Source: Planctomycetaceae bacterium (GTDB lineage: Bacteria > Planctomycetota > Planctomycetia > Pirellulales > Pirellulaceae). From it: a stretch of 7,157 nt of DNA. Below are positions 6,901 to 7,157 of the stretch, one piece after another (position 1 is the stretch's first letter; the number at the start of each line of letters is the position of its first letter). The notes under the pieces are model-generated. The model was not told the DNA's origin. It did not search any database and saw only the letters and a list, made by a program, of their open reading frames with translations. Made by a program: the position numbers and the translations under genes. The stretch lies in NCBI GenBank assembly GCA_022614795.1, contig JAKEHX010000228.1:1-7157 (forward strand), read 5' to 3'.

Positions 6901-7157
6901 GCATCTGTTGACGTTTCGCTCGGGGGCGGCCGGCTATTTCGACATGTGCAACGACGGCGGCACCGGCAACTTCGGCGGCTTCCGGTCGAGCTGCACGAAC
7001 AACCTGATCGTAGCCGGCGGCATTCTGACCGCTCCCGAGTACACGCGCACCTGCACGTGCAGTTATCAGAACCAGACGTCGATCGCCCTCGTGCCGATGC
7101 CCGAGGTCGAGACGTGGACGTTTTTCGGCGCCCAATCTCCGAAGCTGCCGCTGCGGC
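3962..7157 (+). CDS. large secreted PQQ-like beta-propeller protein with methyltransferase-like insert, 3' end cut by window
   Basis: The frame is open from ATG at 3962 to the window edge, giving at least 1065 residues. Residues 1-24 form a signal peptide ending ARA, followed by GDWPQWRYDAQRS. Propeller lobe A (about 25-445) has blades such as AYDTRTGGELW, YCLAARDGSLVW and ALDARTGAVVW. Residues 449-575 are a Rossmann segment like class I SAM methyltransferases: ILKDTGV, the strand GYCLLSGEA (469-477) where a GxGxG loop is expected, IVIVEPD ending in the acidic residue Glu497, and DLPPYFASLAIIN (531-543). The glycine loop is eroded, so SAM binding is doubtful. Lobe B starts at Trp614 (DWTHEHADAANTRVSKD) with blades AIDIYTGRVLW and VFDLASGKELW. 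Near the end are a conserved-looking GTGNFGGFRSSC stretch and CTCSYQNQ (Cys1031, Cys1033), typical of large planctomycete relatives. The ribosome site is weak (GGAA, 3954-3957). Probably extracytoplasmic; substrate unknown. Confidence 0.85.
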   Translation, partial: MVHTRYTWLLATILTLLASPAARAGDWPQWRYDAQRSAASPDELPASLALYWVRELPPLVSCWPDQPKMQFDAAYEPIVAGRRLVVGSSHDGSVTAYDTRTGGELWTFFADGPVRFAPLAWEDRIYFASDDGYLYCLAARDGSLVWRFRGGPSDRKVLGNERLISTWPARGAPVMADGKIYFAAGVWPFMGIFLHALDARTGAVVWTNDGDGSMYMKQPHNADSFAGVAPQGPLAAIGQKLLVPGGRSVPACYDRATGKLLYYQLAENAKRGGGSTVAATHGLFFNGGSAFDLATEKQLGDIGDHVAFAGDRLYDAEGGKLRELDLATSAQTEQPTVDRKGKRISLVSWSIREAGRAGGPPVTAMIKAGSRLYVGSPDKLVAYGLPLPKDGNVTPVWEMEIEGTPATLVAADERLFVTTVHGRLYCFGNATESPKSPMKHPLIAKPLVSTDAARARVASILKDTGVREGYCLLSGEATEAVIRELVEQSKLQIVIVEPDAKAAGSLRDKLRASGLGSDRVSVIVSEPKELDLPPYFASLAIINWLPTSAAEVEDVFASLRPFGGVACLPITIRKAAALAKDIQQSDLHGTAWKPAGDGMTLLVREGPLPGSADWTHEHADAANTRVSKDTRVKAPLGLLWFGGSTSEAILPRHGHGPQPQVVQGRLFIEGMDLMRAIDIYTGRVLWEASLPGVGDLYDNTAHQPGANASGTNYIATPDGIYVAYRRSCVQLDPATGERIREYQLPAHPGAAESPSGKEPPVWGYINVFEDYLVGGADPLFNPDLKSARGDNDNHSFSRRLVVMNRTSGSVLWTADAISGFRHNAVCIGGGRLYAIDRMSGPELARLKRRGEEAPNKPRLVVFDLASGKELWSTKADVFGTWLSYSAEHDVLVEAGRVASDTISDEPKGMRTYRAGGGEIVWEDKALAGPAMLHKRTILMAGRACDLLTGQPRMREHPLSGEPVEWTWSRNYGCNTPMASEHLLTFRSGAAGYFDMCNDGGTGNFGGFRSSCTNNLIVAGGILTAPEYTRTCTCSYQNQTSIALVPMPEVETWTFFGAQSPKLPLR

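Noticed and set aside
5594..7135. 513-residue open frame on the minus strand antisense to the larger propeller gene
   Set aside because: Long antisense frames are expected in GC-rich codons. It has no recognisable domain, and the plus strand encodes blade motifs throughout.

Overview
The window looks like a piece of a high-GC Planctomycetota chromosome, probably near Pirellulales. The basis is two very large secreted PQQ-type beta-propeller proteins of a kind I associate with planctomycetes, one with a methyltransferase-like insert, plus short GTAG-headed hairpin repeats between genes. The assignment rests on recognising these families by eye, not on a search.

Layout. Positions 1-95 hold no convincing gene. 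Positions 117-482 (+) encode the C-terminal part of a SIR2-like protein whose N-terminal half is absent. It is followed after 4 bases by a 152-residue protein with a membrane helix at each end (487-945, +), which I do not recognise. This left end is clearly less GC-rich than the rest. A short convergent gap (946-1016) carries an imperfect hairpin just after the membrane-protein stop and a perfect GTAG-type hairpin repeat that runs into the stop codon of the next gene. Positions 1017-3743 (-) encode a complete 908-residue secreted two-lobe beta-propeller protein. A 218-base divergent intergenic region (3744-3961) contains a symmetric 60-bp double hairpin resembling a BIME, that is, two REP elements head to head. 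Positions 3962-7157 (+) encode a second, larger secreted propeller protein (at least 1065 residues) that runs off the right edge.

How the genes relate. The two propeller proteins are transcribed divergently and both start with a signal peptide followed directly by an Asp-Trp-Pro-Gln motif. Each repeats a related Asp-Trp motif at the start of a second propeller lobe, so they are probably distant relatives acting outside the cytoplasm. The plus-strand protein has an extra Rossmann/methyltransferase-like segment between its lobes in which the glycine-rich SAM-binding motif is eroded. Their substrate or partner cannot be read from the sequence. I see no tRNA, rRNA, CRISPR array, intact transposase or complete defence system. 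The most notable non-coding signals are the two different GTAG-hairpin repeats.
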